Both the position numbers and the translations under genes were made by a program. The notes under the pieces were generated by a model, which worked only from the letters and a program-made list of their open reading frames with translations, was not told the DNA's origin and searched no databases. Shown piece after piece: positions 31,068-43,622 of a stretch of 64,000 bases of DNA. Source of the DNA: Aplectana chamaeleonis (Eukaryota; Nematoda; Chromadorea; Rhabditida; Cosmocercidae). The stretch lies in the NCBI GenBank assembly GCA_029168955.1, contig JAPDOI010000210.1:1126001-1190000 (forward strand), given 5' to 3'. The first letter of the stretch is position 1; the number at the start of each line of letters is the position of its first letter.

Positions 31068-34000
31068 CTGAAATGGGAAACGTTTGGCCGGGAAAATTGT
31101 CTGAAAACGCTGTATGACAGGACGGGAGAGCCAGAGAGTATTTTTTTAAAGGGTGGAAACTTCGGGGGTGGAGAGGCGTGTAAGCTTTGGGTAGAAACTA
31201 CGAAACTTTTCCGAAGGCTTGTCGAAAGAGTCAGCAGAGTAAGGAGTGTAGATATGAGTACAAAAAAATCGCAAAAATGTTCAATGTTCTTTTCGAAAAA
31301 CCTAAGTTCTGAAATTGTCAAAAAATCACACAAGGTTGGACGTAAAAACTTTTTCATTCTAAAATAGTTTTGCTTACTAAGGAGGGAAGGAGGCGAAACT
31401 CTGCCGAGGTTCGGGACTGTGGTCTGCCTGACCCTGATATACAGACTTAAGCTGCAGCTTTTCATGCTTCCGTTTTAGTCCAGTGGGTAGCGCCGAGCGT
31501 GCGCGTCAAATCTACCAATCGATATTATCGATTTTGAGTGGCATTACCCAAAAAGACACGATTCAAGGGGGAGTGTAGACACATCATTCGATGCAAATGG
31601 TCTCGTAGCGGCAAGTGCTGCTTTCTTTAAAGGCAGCATACACGCTCGCAAAAGTTGTTGAGATAACTACATTAGTGGGGTCGTATGGGCCCTAGAAGAG
31701 CCCTCACGAAGTTGGAAGAGTTGAAAACGAGTTAAAGTGCCCCAATTTGAGCCGTATTGAGTCAAAAAATCATCCTTTCCCCGCCCATCGATACGGGCTC
31801 CGCCCCTCAATACAGATGTTCAATGCTCGATTACGGTCATTTTCTCTCATTTTTTACGCTTCTAAGGTTGTAAGAGTTCCAAAAAGGGCCGTACGAGTAC
31901 AGTAGCGTCGTTATCCCAACGAATTAGTCGCTAGCTCCGCTATTTCAGCCAATGCGCTAAAACTCGTCCACTTCTGGGTCAATATAGAACGAACCGTTAC
32001 ATCTTCATTTCAATTGATTTTTTTCCGGTTTTTTCGTTATCTCTAAATAGTAACAGCTTCAGACCTTTGATTCATTCCATAAAATTGATATCATTTTTGA
32101 GCGTGTATGCTGCTTTTAAAGGCACAGGACACCCAAAAAATTAATTTTCAGATTTTATGCTTATCTTGGAAAGGGTCACACGCTGATCACAGTGTTATCT
32201 CTAAAATCGTCCAAGACCCCCTTTAAACAGAGTTATAGCTCTTCAAAGATGCCTAAAATTTGAGGGTGAAAATTTGGTGGACGAGTTGTCTCAGGTCTGT
32301 ATTTCTCTTCATACGCAATCGTTGCGCGAGAGCGAGCCAGGCTAAGGAGGCAGCCCGGCAATGAACTGAAGAACGACGATTTGTTGCAGTTCATCCATCC
32401 ATCGAGCCGCTATGGAGCTCGAAAGTCTGTTAGGGGGTCGGGCCTGTGGTGGTCGCTTATATCTCGTTTATTTGGAGGAATTGAGATCTCGTATTTGGCA
32501 CGTGTTATACAGGGGGGGTCTTCTACATAATTACATGAAAATCTCAAAATTCATATCTGAGGATGTACTGTGCCTCTAAGAGGAGCCGAGCTATTGGTCT
32601 GCGATCGGCGCGACCACTTCCATTGAAACGAGCGCCACAGCAATAAAAAACTGGTCATGCTCATATATATAGGGAGTCCGCAACCATATGTTTGTGTCTG
32701 TTTTTGCACAAAATGTATCTTATTTGGACGGTGCTATTTCTATTTTTTTTGTATTTTTTAGAGTTTCCACGAACATTTTAATTTTTGATTCTGTGAATTC
32801 TGAAAAGTTCCCCACAATCCCCATCTGGAAGTTTTGCGGGGCTCTGAACACATATACACGAGTTTATGAAACTCGTATTGAGCATTTAAAAAGATTTGGG
32901 AAGGTTACGGTACGTACATATTAGGCATGTACACTCAAAGGTAGATAACGAATTACAATAAAACTTTTTGAAATTCTCCATGGCCAATGTCATTGAAATG
33001 GGAAGCCGCTACACTCATTGGCGGGAAAAGCGGTTTCCGTTCAACGGTAGAGGATGATTTCGTACCCCATGGCTTCCTATGACACGATATAAATGGTTTT
33101 GTTAAGCTCTCGAACCCGTTTTTGCGACGGAATGAGTTTGCTAGAAACTCTACTCCTTTGATGTAAAATAATGTTAACTTATCAACGATTTCTTAATGAG
33201 CACTCGATCTTCTGAAACAATCTACTCGAATTGGAGAATAGTCATCGAAGAAAAAACGATTTTTGTCATGATTGTATATTTGGAAGTACATACAAACATA
33301 GTTCACACGGAACCAGAAATTTTTCGAATGGTCGGGAAAGTGGAGCCATCGCTAAAGCACCGAATTCGATTATTAAAAAGCCGGAAAATCCCAGTTTTCC
33401 AGAGTACCATATCTTCGAGTAATTGCGAAAAACATGTGGTTAGGGCTCCAAGTGTATACGCTGTCTAATCTGAACAAAAGTTGATTTTGCTTTTCGGATC
33501 GAATCGTATGATTACTCGTATATTATTCAAATAGATCGCACACGTGTATTTTCATGTCCGTTTAATACGAGAATTTAATTTACCTTTTTGAGCCTTTTTG
33601 AGCCTAGTCGGAAGTGTGCTTTTTTCGGGTACTCGATTGAAGCGCGAGTTTCAGTAACCAGTTTTTCCAGTATTTGACTCATTCAAAGATTTATGTTATT
33701 TGGTTTCTTTAAAAAGTCAAAAAATATTATTATATATTCATTATTCATCGTATTATTCATTCTTATTCTATATTGAACAAGTTCCAAGTCACGATATAAG
33801 AGTGTTCGGCCATCGGAAAATTTCCCATATGCATTCCAGTAGAGAGAGGGAAAAAATTGAAAGTTGAAACAGTTGCCCCAATATTCGGATTAATAAGGAA
33901 TTGATTCCGAATTTATCCCATCGAAAAGTTCGTTTGCTTGAAAGTTTTGAAAAGACAATATTCAAAAAAACATTTCTTCTCAACTGTAATAAGTTTTCAA

Positions 34001-37000
34001 ACTTTCGAATCCGTTTTTCCGACGAATGGAGTCCATTAAAATTAGATTCTATGCTTTACGTGTGAATGTCACATAATTTCAACTCGTTAATGGGATTTTA
34101 AAGAGCACTCATAATCGGAAAAAACAGTCTAGTCTCATGCCTCGATTCCCCTCATTTATACAAAAATCAGGAGGTAGAAGTCCAGAACTTGAATCTTCTT
34201 CGGAATTCCAACAATGTCATACTTGTTCACGAAGTTCAAACATCCAAAATCTTCCACAGGCATCATCCGAATTTATTCCATCGAAAAGTTCGTTTGCTTG
34301 AAAATTTTGAAAAGACAACATTCGAAAAAAAAAACATTTCTCCTCAACTGTAATAATTTTAAAACACGGAAGTTTGCTTGAGTCTAGAAGTTTTGAACTG
34401 GTTATCCGACTATAATGCTTTTTGAAATTAATTGTTTCTGGTTTTGTGAAAATAGTGCTCTGAAATTGTTCTTTGTTCGAAACCTAGCGTTGAATAAACA
34501 TTTTTCGTCCCGTACTTATTTCGGGCGCGAGCTAAACAGAAGTCGGCACGAGATCCGTAATTCCTTTTTTTAGAAGATTACAGTTGTTCACTATGCTTAT
34601 TACAACCGAAGCTAGTTTACGAATAAGCGAATTATCAATATATGAAGTTTCTTTGAAATGTTTTGCTTAGTCGCAGAATTTGAATGACAGACCTAAAGAT
34701 TTCCTAATGTATGGAATCGTGTCCCTTTACTTATTCGTCCCTATTCAAAAAGCACTCTTAAACTTTTCACGCAAAAATCGCCATTTGAAATTTGCATACG
34801 AGAACACTTAAAGGCACAGGACACCCAAAAATTTAATTTTCAGATTTGATGCTTGTCTTGGAGAGAGTCACACGCTGATCACAGTGGTATTCATGAAATC
34901 GTCCAAGACCCCATATGAACAGAGTTATGGCTCCTTGAAAATGCCTTTAATTTGAGGGTGAAAATTGGTGGACGAGTTGTCTCATGCCTGTATTTCTTCA
35001 ATCGTAATCGTTACGCGAAAGCAAGCCAGGATAAGGAGATAAGCCCGGCAATGGAATGAAGAACAGAGACTTGCGGGAATTTACCCATCCATATAGCCGC
35101 TATCGAGTTTGAAAATCAGGAAGGGGGTCGGGCCTGTGGTGGTCGCTTATATCTCGCTTATTTGGAGGAATTGAGACCTCGCATTTGGCACGTGTTATAC
35201 AGGAGCGGTCTTCTACACAATTGCATGAAAATCTCAAAATTCATATCTGAGGGTGTACTGTGCCTTTAAAGGCAGCATACACGCTCGCAAACATGGTCGA
35301 TATATCAGCATAAATAGGCCCGCACGGCCCCTACCATGTCGCCAACGACGATTGAAGCGCTGAAAATCATCCAGAATGACAAATTTGAGTAATCATGTCT
35401 CGCACGCCCGTATTTTCACACCCCTTCGAGTAACAGAATGAAAAGTCAAACTTGAGAAAACATGTGATAATTGAGAGTGATAGCACTATCAAAAGGGAGT
35501 GCACGAGAGAAACAGCTCGATTTACCTGAATATTACATGTTTGTATGCCGGTGAAATCCTCCATTTTCAAAAGTCAGCCGGAGTAGAGCGGCCTTCTCAA
35601 ACATGAACGAGAGTTAATCGGTATGTACACATGTTTTACTCAAGTCAATCGAGCTGTTTCTCTCGTGCACTCCCTTACGATAGTGCTATCACTCTAAACT
35701 ATCACATGTTTTCTCAAGTTTAACTTTACATTCTGTTACTCGAAGGGGTGTGAAAATACGGGCGTGCCTGACAGGGATGGTCAAATACTGTCATCCTGGA
35801 TGGTTTTCAGCGCTTCAAACGTCGTTCACGACATGGTAGGGGCCGTGCAGGCCTATTTATGCTGATATCTCGACCATGTTTGCAAGCATGTATGCTGCCT
35901 TTAATGGGAAAGGCCTAGAAAAAAGCTCTGGGCAAATAATTTATCTCACCTTACAGGAATTTTTTTCTATAATTGAATAAGTCTATTCAAAGCAAATGTT
36001 CGTATCTCTTACTTGTGGTTTCTACTGTTTCTTACATTATCGTGACTGGGTTAGAAAACCTGTCATAGGGTCGCAACAGCAGGCAAGGCTTATGCTACTG
36101 CGATATTGCTATGATGCCAGGGCGTCATGGTTGGTATTCTAAACCAGTACCGTTATGATAAATAATTCAGTCTTCTCCTGAAGTTTAAAAATTGTAAAAG
36201 CTCGCTACCTTCACATTGTTCCCATAGGAGCATTCTACTCGCAGCATTTTCAGGTTTGGAAAGTTCGAAGATGGCCCAACGACTCAGCCGTCAGTACAGA
36301 AGAGAACGTCATTATCCTGTTGACTAGGTATATATGGTTTCTCTATCATCTATCTTTACCTTTTAAAAAGTCAGCATCTTGAATTTCAGCCCTTCAGAAC
36401 TTTGAAATTCTGGAAGTGTCTCGGGCAGTAGGATGAAAAGTCCACTGAATCGGTACACCTTTGACCTACAAGGTATCGAAGTTGCCCAAGAATGTTCGAC
36501 GTTTCTAAACTGTTAAACTAGCTGACATCACCCACGAAACTTGAGGTTCTGAAAATGCGCTCCCCTAAAGTTATGGCTATCTGAAATCTTCTATAGGGTC
36601 GATCATCTATCACTTCTGTGTCAAACATTTAGTAAATTTCCATAGAGAGTTGATACGGCCGCCAAACACAAAAGAAAACAATCATGGTATAAGCTCCACA
36701 AGCAAGTGAACTTCAAAAATGACAGTGATTGAGGCTCAAGTTATACACCAGCGTTTCGCCGCCGCTGGCTCCCACGGCATGTCTGCTATTGGTCAATTTA
36801 GAAATCTGACCAGTAGCAGGCGTCCCGCGAAAACCAGCGGCACCGAATCGCCGATGCATAACTAGGGCCTAAGTCTTCAAATTCGAATTGGTTTTCTTAT
36901 CATATAAAGAGTTTTCGAGAACTCCTCTGACATTTCCGTTTGAGGTCAGTCTATGCTAAAACATGAAATTTTTTAAATGGTTTTCTGCAAATAAGAAGTG

Positions 37001-38157
37001 CTTAAAAAAGCACTGGAAACCTTGGAGTTCCGAGATTTACAGGGCAAGTTTGGGAACGGAAAACGGAAGCTCATCAAAGGCACTTTCCGCGCTCTTAAAA
37101 GTGTATGAGATAGGAACATCGGTTGCTCTGGTTATTCTCGGCCCAGAGCCGCACGGAACACGAATCGGAGCCGTCTGACATTTTGGTTCGTTCTCGCAAT
37201 CTCCGGGCTGCGGCTGTTGCTGTTCGGGCGGACTGAAGTAAATCGAACAGCAACACCGGTGGCCCGGAAAGCAACAGCAGTGGCCCGGACAGCAGCGGAA
37301 ACCGAGCCGCATATTGGTAGAGCGAGCCGAACTGTCAGGCTCGTCGGTGACGAGAATTGAATGAGTGGAGGGTACGGCTCCTAATAGAGGGCTCACGCCG
37401 TCGAAAGCGACAAGGACGAGTCTGAGTGACCGCATTTGACCCCTATTGAGCCAGGGAAATATGCAGTCTCCACCCACTTTCTTCACAGCCCCGCCCCTGA
37501 ATGCAAACTTGACCAAATTGATTGCTCAAAAACGGTCACTCTGACTAGTGTTTGGTGCTTCCAACGACGTAAGCGGAATACAAGTTGTAAGAGTAGATTG
37601 ATTTGGCTATTTTATTTCAACGCTTTTGATCGCTACCTTCGCTAGTTCAGCCGAGATTTTATGCTGCAGTGTAACTCGTCCACTACAAAACCGACCCGTT
37701 ATTTCTTTGGTTGCATCAAGTTTCTGTCTGTGTTTCCGTCATTTTCTCGTACTAAAAGCTCGAAACCTTCAATTTATGTCATGGAATCGACACTATTTTC
37801 GAGCGTGCATGCTGCTGTCTGTGAAGATTTGATGCGTCTAGTAGTATTGTTTAAAGTCCTATTTGGTTGCAATGTTGCAACATGGGACACCCAAGGAACG
37901 TATGTACATATACATATGAAGAAAATCCTCAATTAAGTTTTCAACTCACGACTTCGTTTTGATTTCAATAAGACAGTTCGGTAGACGCGTGCCATCAACT
38001 GGTCAATATTTGCTTCATCTCCCTAGAATTATAGTACTCCCATGAGTTTAATATGAATAAGGCAGGCTTAGATCATCATTCTTACCGCGTCAGCCCATGC
38101 GAATGCATTCAGAATACAGACCAGAACGAGAACAGCGAACATCGTCCAGTTCATCAT
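30982..38157 (-). CDS. nlp-49: Amidated neuropeptide precursor, NLP-49-like, three exons
   Basis: Exons on the minus strand: 38157-38086, 38022-37950 and 31067-30982, phases 0 and 1, 76 residues in all. Residues 1-22 or so are a signal peptide (MMNWTMFAVLVLVCILNAFA). A short spacer (GDEANIDQLMARVYRTVLLK) ends in the dibasic site SKR. One mature peptide follows, starting SPSMGLSLAEY and ending DNFHFIPS, then Gly-Arg-Lys-stop, the classic amidation and trimming signal; mature length 26 residues. From memory the C. elegans NLP-49-2 peptide is nearly identical (ending HFMPS-amide) and acts through the receptor SEB-3 in arousal; a database match should confirm the name. Intron 1 is 63 bp; intron 2 is 6.9 kb and filled with MITEs, so the gene is easily missed by ORF-length gene finding. 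Confidence 0.82.
31631..32115. mobile_element. TTAA-type MITE (AGGCAGCATACACGCTCG)
   Basis: TTAA at 31627-31630 and 32116-32119; ends AGGCAGCATACACGCTCG and GAGCGTGTATGCTGCTT. Abuts the next MITE through one TTAA. Confidence 0.85.
32120..32575. mobile_element. TTAA-type MITE (AGGCACAGGACACCC)
   Basis: Starts directly after the shared TTAA; ends GGATGTACTGTGCCT followed by CTAA. Copy at 34812-35265. Confidence 0.85.
33100..34365. repeat. AT-rich segmental repeats
   Basis: About 90 bp at 33905-33990 recurs at 34267-34363 (shared CATCGAAAAGTTCGTTTGCT). 33107-33220 resembles 33998-34130. No coding sequence; 34366-34807 is AT-rich and unassigned. Confidence 0.7.
34812..35265. mobile_element. TTAA-type MITE (AGGCACAGGACACCC)
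   Basis: TTAA at 34808-34811 and 35266-35269; same family as 32120-32575. Abuts the palindrome that follows. Confidence 0.88.
35270..35900. mobile_element. TTAA-type palindrome, about 290-bp arms
   Basis: TTAA at 35266-35269 and 35901-35904; ends AGGCAGCATACACGCTCG and the complement. Arms share CGGCCCCTACCATGTCG and GGAGTGCACGAGAGAAACAG. Confidence 0.9.
37078..37815. mobile_element. Worn TTAA-type element with hairpin MITE inside
   Basis: Ends resemble AGGCA...CGCGCTC and GAGCGTGCATGCTGCT. 37131-37360 is a diverged copy of the hairpin at 13038-13275. Confidence 0.55.
37950..38022 (-). CDS. nlp-49: nlp-49-like exon 2 (spacer and dibasic site)
   Basis: Acceptor ATTCTAG, donor C/GTGAGT. Reads GDEANIDQLMARVYRTVLLK then SKRS plus one base. 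KR directly precedes the peptide that starts at the next Ser. Confidence 0.82.
38086..38157 (-). CDS. nlp-49: nlp-49-like exon 1 (signal peptide)
   Basis: 24 codons from ATG ATG AAC to donor GCG/GTAAGA. MMNWTMFAVLVLVCILNAFA then WADA: hydrophobic core with an Ala-x-Ala-type cleavage region. The upstream Met of the pair was taken as start. Confidence 0.82.
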
Positions 38158-38162
38158 GATTA

Positions 38163-38174
38163 CCTGGAATCACT
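38163..38174 (-). promoter_or_regulatory. Possible trans-splice acceptors upstream of nlp-49-like start
   Basis: Minus strand TTTTTTGAGCAG lies 15 bases before the first ATG, and a second AG (ATTCCAG) only 6 bases before it. Nematode mRNAs are often trans-spliced this close to the start. Which AG is used, if either, cannot be told from sequence. Confidence 0.35.
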
Positions 38175-39342
38175 GCTCAAAAAACTATACATACATGTAC
38201 TATGTAGTAAGTACACAAGACATGAGACGAAATTTGGCCTTGCGAAGATTGAGAATGAATAGAGAGCTATTGGATGAGATATGAGAACTACTTGTTGTCA
38301 GCCGGTAATGATGATGTTTTAAGAGAGTGATTTGATGTGGGGCGGGTTGGCCCCTTCCAAAAAGAGGCGGCAGCTTACACAAAGCGCCACAACAGCACAG
38401 AAAACGGGAAAACCGGAGTGGTCCCCCGGTCCCTCCCATTCCCGAAACAACAATCAGACTCGTCCTAATTGACGAACAAAATCGCGCAATTAGACCAACT
38501 TTTCGGGCGTCATTGCTCTTCACGAACCCTCCCCTGAAGCGGGCAGAAAACACCACATATAAACTTTATTGCGAGATTAATCTTGATGGGTGGGAATTTA
38601 GGGCAGAAGACGTCAGGATTCGGTTCTGGGGAAGGCTATCAAAAAATGAATTATGGGGCTGGGAGGCGTTCCAAGTAAGACCTAGTTCTCGAATGGAACA
38701 ATCTTTTGACATTCACACTCAACGAAAACTTCAATATTCGGTCGGTCCAGAAGAGAGCAGCGAACCATTTGGCGATTTTGACTTGGTGGCGGAAGATTCG
38801 GGGCAGTTCAGAAGAGTTTTAGATAAAAATTAATCCAAAATGAGACCTTTGGATACCTGAGGAACAATGGACTGCATGGCCTTGTTCTTGGAGAACTTCA
38901 AAGTTTTCTGGAACAATTTTAGACAATGCCCTATCAGGACATCTAAATGATGAGGCACACGGGAGCTAGGCTTAGAAACAACAGAATTTCAGTTAAATGA
39001 AACTGGAGCGTCTGTAGGACATTATATCAAATGTGGGTTATGTTGAGAGAAGCTTAGGACTCAAAGATATGCACACGGCTGCATTTACACACAGCTTTTT
39101 TGTACTCGTAGGTCAGTTCGGGACAGTCGTTGATAAGATCCATAGGGAAGATCTTCGAGTATCTCTCAAGCAACATAGCAAGTATGTTAGACAAGAAATT
39201 AAGAGCTTGCATCCTTTATACCCCAATAATTTTAAAAAATCATGTTTTGGATGATTAAGGACTTGTGTGCCAATGAATAATCCTTGTTCGAAATTTCCTA
39301 AATGCCTCAGGAATTTCTAAAACAGAGCGTTTCCATAGCTTA

Positions 39343-40229
39343 CAAGGAAACCACAATAAGTCATAGTGTCCATTACAAATGAAATGTACTTTGAAATGCT
39401 GAAGGAACATTTTCCAAACTTTGCGCAGACTAACAGCGTTTAGGACTTGTACGGATTTCCGGTTGGACGTTTATTTACACTTAGAGGGCTCTCGAGGCAT
39501 TTTAGAAAAATATTCCAGATTTGACTTAAAATTCGCTCTGGGAGGTTATTTGGGGTGCTGATCACGAATCTGAGGTTCATTTGTTGTTTTTCCGAAGTTT
39601 TCGACTAAATTTCTTCAAAGCTTCCCACTGGCAGAGAAAATTGACGGCAAAATCAACTTTTGACGATTTCCGGAATGTGACGACAGATGTAGCTCAAATC
39701 GTTCCTGTGAGGGTTATCTGGAGTGCTGAACACGAATCTGATGTCAGTTTATCGATTTTTATCAGCTTACGGTAGATTACGGTGAGTATACGGTAGTTTG
39801 GTCGAAGTCTCAGATTTGTTTCAAAGTTTCCATGTGGAGGTTATTTGGGGTGCTGAATACGAATTCGATGTCCAATTATCGATTATCGGAATATTGAGGT
39901 AGGTTTTGCCCTCTAAATGGCATGTTACCTACCGTAACCTACAGTAAACCTCAAAATTTGGGCAATCAAACCCCAGATTCGTGTTAAGCACCCCAGATTA
40001 CCCCTACGTACATGTTTTTAGCAAAATCCGGAGAAAAATTTAAAAACACCCTAAAAATTCCTTGGGGGGTACCCTTACCTTGCCGCGAGGCTTTCAAAAA
40101 CGCTCATAACTTTTTTCAGAGTGGGTCTAGGCAGCTGCGATAGGCATATTCGGACTTTCCGTCCAAAAATGGTTCTAGAAAAGTACATTTCATTTGGAAT
40201 GGTCACTATGACTTATTGTGGTTCCCTTG
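39343..40229. mobile_element. Tc5-like element, TTA duplication
   Basis: Ends CAAGGAAACCACAATAAGTC and the complement; TTA at 39340-39342 and 40230-40232 (restores CTTAG). Shows the empty site of the hairpin in 43874-45207. Confidence 0.85.
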
Positions 40230-40705
40230 TTAGCGAAGGGAAAGGGGTACCCGAGAAGCAATTTCTAGGGTTCTCAATTTTTTTTTGATCTGACACAAAA
40301 ACTTATTTCTAGAGGTAGTTTAATAGGCTAGTTACTAATCTGAGATCCATTTGTCGACTTTTCAAGAATTTTGGCTGATTTTGTTTCCAAGATTCTCTCT
40401 GGGGTATATATCGCTTGCCAAACTTGACTTTCAGCGGTTTTCAGAATGCTGGAACTGCCCTCAAAACTTCCGCCTAGAGATTATCTGAACCGCTTAACAC
40501 GAACCTGTGATCCGTTTATCGATTTTTCTCGTATGGTTCCCCTTTTCCCTCATTAAAACATTGGTGAAACTTTTTCTATTTGGAGATTTCTGAGTTTCTA
40601 ACTTGTGTGAGAGGATAAAGAATCCTTGCTGACTGAAGTCAACATCGTCAAGAACTCATCCTCATCAAGAACTCTAGTTGCTTGACTGCATCAAATCCTT
40701 TCCCA

Positions 40706-40815
40706 GAATCTAGTCTATCGAATGGACAGTGCCTGATCATTTGCCACACCGCGGTTTTGATCGCGGATTAAGATCGACCGCCGCTGCCCTGTTCATTCAG
40801 TAGACTGAAAATTAT
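40706..40815. mobile_element. Hairpin MITE, diverged copy of 21834-21957
   Basis: CTAGTCTATCGAATGGACAG pairs with CTGTTCATTCAGTAGACTG. 40233-40705 and 40816-41147 show only worn repeat pieces. Confidence 0.6.
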
Positions 40816-41147
40816 GCTGCGATCACTTATCCAACGGAAAATTCACTGCATCATAGCTGGACTGCTCAAACGAAAAAAAATGTGTCTGGAAGAAGGCATC
40901 TTAAGACTCATGGGACAAGTTTAGGTAAGTTTTGAAAGCCTCATGACTCCTTTGCACACCCGAAAATTATGGGATGAATTACGCTTTTTTTCGAGGGCGG
41001 TGTTTTGGACAGTGTCAGGGGAAGCCTAATATTTAGTTGCATTCTTATTTTAAACTAACATTTACAATTGATTAACATTGTTTTTTTATTTGTTTTTCTC
41101 TAATCTGGAAAACATGCCTTCCAAAGGTTTGGGCCAAATAACGTCTG

Positions 41148-41278
41148 CATGGATCGTGACGAGACTTTGCGTTCACTGTTGAAGGTTGGCGCAAACTCGG
41201 TGCCATATGATATAACATAGGTGCACCGAGTCTGTGCCAACCGTCAACAGTGAACGCGAAGTCTCTTCACGATCCATG
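41148..41278. repeat. Hairpin
   Basis: Arms CATGGATCGTGACGAGACTT and complement, with GGTTGGCGCAAACTCGGTGC repeated inverted. Confidence 0.8.
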
Positions 41279-41571
41279 TCGATGTTATGTTCAATCATTG
41301 AATACTGGGAATTTCAATAAAGTCTCAGCACCCCAATGGGACGTTCAAAAAATAATGGGACACATACATTCTAGCTCCCTCATTTTGAGCCGGTCCAAGT
41401 AAGGCTGATCGGGTTTATCATACCGAAATCGCCTTATCACTGCTATACTTTGCCATAATCGACCGCTCCGCTGCTTTCTCCGCCCGGATAAGGCTGGTCT
41501 TTAGCTTCGGTTGAAGAAAATATTAAGCCTGAAGCTAAATATGTTTGAGTTTAGGTAGAGGGGATACTTAA

Positions 41572-42006
41572 AGGCAGGGTTCGCGATGAAAACGACTTTT
41601 GAGCTCTCTTTATAAGAATGTAGATTCGGCCATCACCAAGGTAAAAGTAAGTGAAAAAACCCGGAAATTCGCGGGAAAACCGCACAAAAACAAAATATAG
41701 TGGCTAATTACCGGTGTCGGCCGGCCCCCTAATTAACGCGATTTTCATTAATGCTTGCTTATCCGACATTTATTTTGCTGTTAAAGTTATCAGTAGTCTC
41801 CAGAAGTGTTCAGAAATTACTTTAGAAGCAAAATAAAAGCTGACAAAACAGGCTTTTACCCATTATTGGGGGAGGGAGGACACCAAGCCATAACTTTCTC
41901 CTGAGCGTTTTTTCTCCAATTTTTCACTTATTTTCGCTTTTGTGATTGCCAGATCTACCATTCTACGGTGATAGCACAACAACCGATTTTATCGAGAACC
42001 TTGCCT
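41572..42006. mobile_element. Intact TTAA-type MITE (AGGCAGGGTTCGCGA)
   Basis: TTAA at 41568-41571 and 42007-42010; ends AGGCAGGGTTCGCGAT and ATCGAGAACCTTGCCT. Reference copy for the split MITE at 3172. Confidence 0.85.
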
Positions 42007-42199
42007 TTAACTAGGTGTGTTGACAAAACATGAGAAGCAGTAAGATTTTCTCCGGAAAATCTTGGGGAAGTTCTTATTGGGACTTCTGGTTGACATAGAG
42101 AGAATTACGGCAGAATAGCTCGGACGCTTCTGTCCAATTTCACGGCGAGCGACACCTGGGAAAGGAGGGAACACATTAAAACTACCCCTTTTGGGGCCA

Positions 42200-42768
42200 A
42201 TGATGGTTTCGAAGGTGAAGAGGGAAAGATAGAGAGTGAGAGAGACACAAAGAATTAAAGAAAGAAAGAAAAAGATTGGAAAGAAAGAACGAAATAAGGG
42301 GACGAATGAAAAAAATTAAAGGAAGAGAGAAAGAAAGAAAGAAATGTGGAGGAAGAGAGCGAATGGAGGAAATGTTGGTAGAGACAGTAAGAAAAGCGGA
42401 GGGATAAGTAAACGCAGAGCCAAAAGCAGAAGCAGATGCAGAGACGTGAACAGTGGCAGGGATAGGGACAGCGCCGGTGGTGAAGAGAGAAAAGTTAGGA
42501 AGGAAAAATCACGAATATATGGAAAGGGACGGGAAGAGAAAAAGACACACAGATGCGTACAGAAGCACATGAAGACAGACAGAAACAAACAGTGAGTCAT
42601 TGGTAGATAAAGATGGAGAACAAAGAGAAGAGCGACGATCGGACTAAGACAGAGGCATAGAGAAAGCGGAGAGAAAGAACATCTATTGTGGGCATCAACA
42701 CGGACACACAGAAATCAGGTAAGGATGGAGATGGAAAGCGACCCGGAGACAGACAGACAGACAGAGAT

Positions 42769-42817
<49 letters not shown>

Positions 42818-42915
42818 GGGAGAGCGAGGTGGGAGGGCAAGAAAAGGAAAGCAGACAGAAATAGAGTGAGAGAAAAAGAGAACGATGGAGACAGAGGCAG
42901 AAAGTGGGATTAGGT
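42200..42915 (+). repeat. Purine-rich tract with (GA)n core
   Basis: About 700 bp of almost only A and G on the + strand; pure GA repeat near 42775-42810. Arg/Glu/Lys-rich open frames are composition artefacts. Confidence 0.92.
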
Positions 42916-43096
42916 TAGCAGAAACCTCGGTTTCATTCTTGTCTAGCCCTTGCTCTATTTTCGTTTTGCTTTTGAGTACTATTTAACTACCTGGGTAAGT
43001 ATTCACAAGGAACACTCGGACAAAGACAACATAATTATCATACAGATTCCTCTCATAAACTCGTAAAGCATCTTGTTGGAATTTTGGGACAGTTAA

Positions 43097-43613
43097 AGGC
43101 ATCGCACGCGCGAAAAACGGTGTCGTATTTCTCTATGTTTTTGGGTAGGTAAGCTCTTGAGGTAAGCGATAATAGCAAAGAAACCCCAAAAAAACCCCAG
43201 CTTCCAAAAATGAACGCGTTTAAAAAACTTTAGAAAAAATATGATTCCTTCGTCGAATTCGGTGTGTCCAGTGCAATACGTCCGAAATTTTTCTTAATCT
43301 AGATAAGAAGATTTCGTTTGCTTTTCCCTGACCAAAATCGCTTGAAAATGAGAAGCTTTCGCTGTGCAAGTTCGGATAATAAGATTTTCCGAAATAAGAG
43401 TTTGCAATACTATTTCTCTTGCTCCTGACATGGCGCTTTTGTTCCTTGTGCTAGATGGCTGGTGAGAATTGGTGGCGGATCCTCATCTTTAACCCATTCC
43501 AACCTCATAACCCTATGTTTTTGACGCGCCAAAGTTTACCAGTGTGGTCCATCAGGCTCATTCGTGAAATTGAGCCTAAAAATGGAAAATGGTTTCCATC
43601 GCGAACGGTGCCT
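43097..43613. mobile_element. TTAA-type MITE (AGGCATCGCACGCGC)
   Basis: TTAA at 43093-43096 and CTAA at 43614-43617; ends AGGCATCGCACGCGCGAAAA and CGCGAACGGTGCCT. Confidence 0.78.
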
Positions 43614-43622
43614 CTAATGCGT

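Noticed and set aside
30749..31465. 238-codon minus-strand frame
   Set aside because: It overlaps neuropeptide exon 3 in another frame and runs through the CTG-rich UTR; no domain recognised.
38513..38833. 107-codon frame upstream of the neuropeptide gene
   Set aside because: No splice context or motif; sits where the neuropeptide promoter is expected.
42316..42913. Arg/Glu/Lys-rich and Phe/Leu-rich open frames
   Set aside because: Artefacts of the purine-only tract; no splice sites or domains.
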